This document shows, one piece after another, positions 63,202 through 64,000 of a DNA stretch of 64,000 nt. Both the position numbers and the translations under genes were made by a program. Origin of the DNA: an uncultured Lachnospiraceae bacterium (GTDB lineage: Bacteria; Bacillota; Clostridia; Lachnospirales; Lachnospiraceae); contig CAJTTZ010000002.1 in NCBI GenBank assembly GCA_910579505.1, forward strand, positions 310,001 through 374,000, written 5' to 3'. Under the pieces are notes generated by a model. It was not told the origin of the DNA. It ran no database searches and saw only the letters and a list, made by a program, of their open reading frames with translations. Numbering within the stretch: position 1 is the stretch's first letter; every line of letters begins with the position of its first letter.

Positions 63202-64000
63202 TCAGAAACTTTGGTACAGAAACGCAGCCGTGTCATAGCTTCCGCCGTAAATCCCCGTAATCAGCAAAAGCAGCACCACGCCGTAGTAACAGCACCACCG
63301 CAGCGCCATCGGACTCTCCGTTATCATCCGGCGCACGTCTTTCCCTTTTTCCTCCCAGACAGAAACCGCAAGCCACAAAATGCATGCCGCCGCAAGCAGC
63401 AAAAAGCCGTATCTGCCGAGCCCGTGGTCAGTCACCCCCAGGATTCCTTCCATCAATCGGAAATCCAAAAGAAGCGCCCGGTAAATTTCCCCTGCCTGAG
63501 GCAGACTCTCAGCACGTATCAGCACGTCCGCCGCAAATACGATTACCCATGTTCTCGCCATACTAAAGAAACTGTATCCTTTTCCGCCCTTGATGTGTAG
63601 TCTTTCCCTCCATATAACATACTGCTGTTCCAATACAAGGGAAATGCACATAATAACGCCATAATAGACGCCCCACAAGATATAGTTCACAGTTCTGCCA
63701 TGCCACATACCTGTCAGCAGCCACACCAGCATTGTTCCGATTATGCCCGTCACATGCTTTCCCATACGGGGCATTTTTTTCTTCGATGCCTTCCCGATTT
63801 TTCGTCCCGTTTTCGACATCACAAAAGTAAACATCACATAATCCTTAAACCATGTCCCCAGCGTAATATGCCATCTGCGCCAAAATTCCGCCACCGACTT
63901 TGAAAAATAAGGTCTTTTAAAATTCTCCGGCAGGAAAATATCAAAGGTTTCACTGATTCCCAGCGCCATATCCATATATCCCGAAAAATCTGCGTAGAGC
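63202..64000 (-). CDS. MBOAT-family O-acyltransferase, C-terminal part (cut by window edge)
   Basis: The frame is open to base 64000 and codes for 265 visible residues, the C-terminal half or so of an AlgI/DltB-like protein. YADFSGYMDMALG, FWRRWHITLGTWFKDYV and LLTGMWHGRTVNYILWG (with the conserved catalytic His) are diagnostic. It moves acyl groups, usually acetyl, to extracytoplasmic polysaccharide and usually pairs with an SGNH partner such as the protein at 56310. The upstream remainder is outside the window. Confidence 0.88.
   Translation of the reverse strand, partial: LYADFSGYMDMALGISETFDIFLPENFKRPYFSKSVAEFWRRWHITLGTWFKDYVMFTFVMSKTGRKIGKASKKKMPRMGKHVTGIIGTMLVWLLTGMWHGRTVNYILWGVYYGVIMCISLVLEQQYVIWRERLHIKGGKGYSFFSMARTWVIVFAADVLIRAESLPQAGEIYRALLLDFRLMEGILGVTDHGLGRYGFLLLAAACILWLAVSVWEEKGKDVRRMITESPMALRWCCYYGVVLLLLITGIYGGSYDTAAFLYQSF

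Noticed and set aside
1..64000. CRISPR arrays, tRNA, rRNA, transposases or prophage genes
   Set aside because: None seen on either strand; the only direct repeats noticed were the 33-base tandem repeat and homopolymers.

Overview
The window is one uninterrupted stretch of surface-polysaccharide biosynthesis genes from what looks like a Gram-positive, Clostridia-type (probably Lachnospiraceae) chromosome. The basis for that placement is inference: very strong AGGAGG-type ribosome binding sites, tightly coupled genes, a CpsE/WbaP-type priming enzyme, PglK-type ABC flippases, DUF6056, GT-D and DUF5672 proteins, and no outer-membrane export genes. There is no rRNA, tRNA, transposase, integrase or CRISPR array, and no gene-free gap longer than 300 bases. 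The locus runs off both ends of the window.

Layout. (1) Right block, 64000 down to 15628, minus strand: from the right it starts with a cut MBOAT O-acyltransferase and continues through a DUF6056-like membrane protein, a NodB-like deacetylase, two asparagine-synthetase homologues, an SGNH protein, three GT11-type fucosyltransferases, two PglK-like ABC flippases, GT17 and DUF5672 transferases, two Wzy-like polymerases, the priming transferase, GT2/GT4 enzymes, a pyruvyl transferase, a Wzx flippase, a GH88/105-like protein, a GT26-GT4 fusion, a radical SAM protein, a GT-D enzyme, and a polyprenyl-phosphate-sugar set (DPM1-like GT2, DUF2304, two polytopic membrane proteins) next to a CotH-family kinase. 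A good internal promoter lies at 38232..38260. (2) Plus-strand cassette, 12439 to 15637: MaoC-like hydratase, LpxD-like N-acyltransferase, NodB-like deacetylase and a glycosyltransferase, with its own consensus promoter; it collides tail-to-tail with the right block. (3) Left block, 12254 down to 1, minus strand, with its own extended -10 promoter: WbpI-, WbpB- and WbpE-like enzymes for a UDP-3-amino-sugar uronic acid, an asparagine-synthetase homologue without the N-terminal cysteine, a GT4, an FkbM methyltransferase, a radical SAM/SPASM protein, an unusual aldolase-cytidylyltransferase fusion containing a run of ten G, and two surface-carbohydrate GT-B-like proteins.

How the genes work together. 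The priming enzyme would start a repeat unit on undecaprenyl phosphate; the roughly twenty transferases extend it; Wzx or one of the two PglK-like ABC proteins flips it; Wzy-like proteins polymerise it; MBOAT/SGNH, pyruvyl transferase, hexapeptide acyltransferases, amidotransferase-like enzymes and the methyltransferase decorate it. The duplicated flippases and polymerases suggest that more than one glycan is encoded. The most promising undescribed chemistry is (a) the aldolase-cytidylyltransferase fusion, which could make and activate a 2-keto-3-deoxy sugar acid in one polypeptide and carries a possible phase-variable G tract, and (b) the MaoC/LpxD-like cassette facing the 3-aminosugar pathway, which could put an (R)-3-hydroxyacyl group on that amine.

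All functions are read from sequence motifs by eye; no database search was possible.
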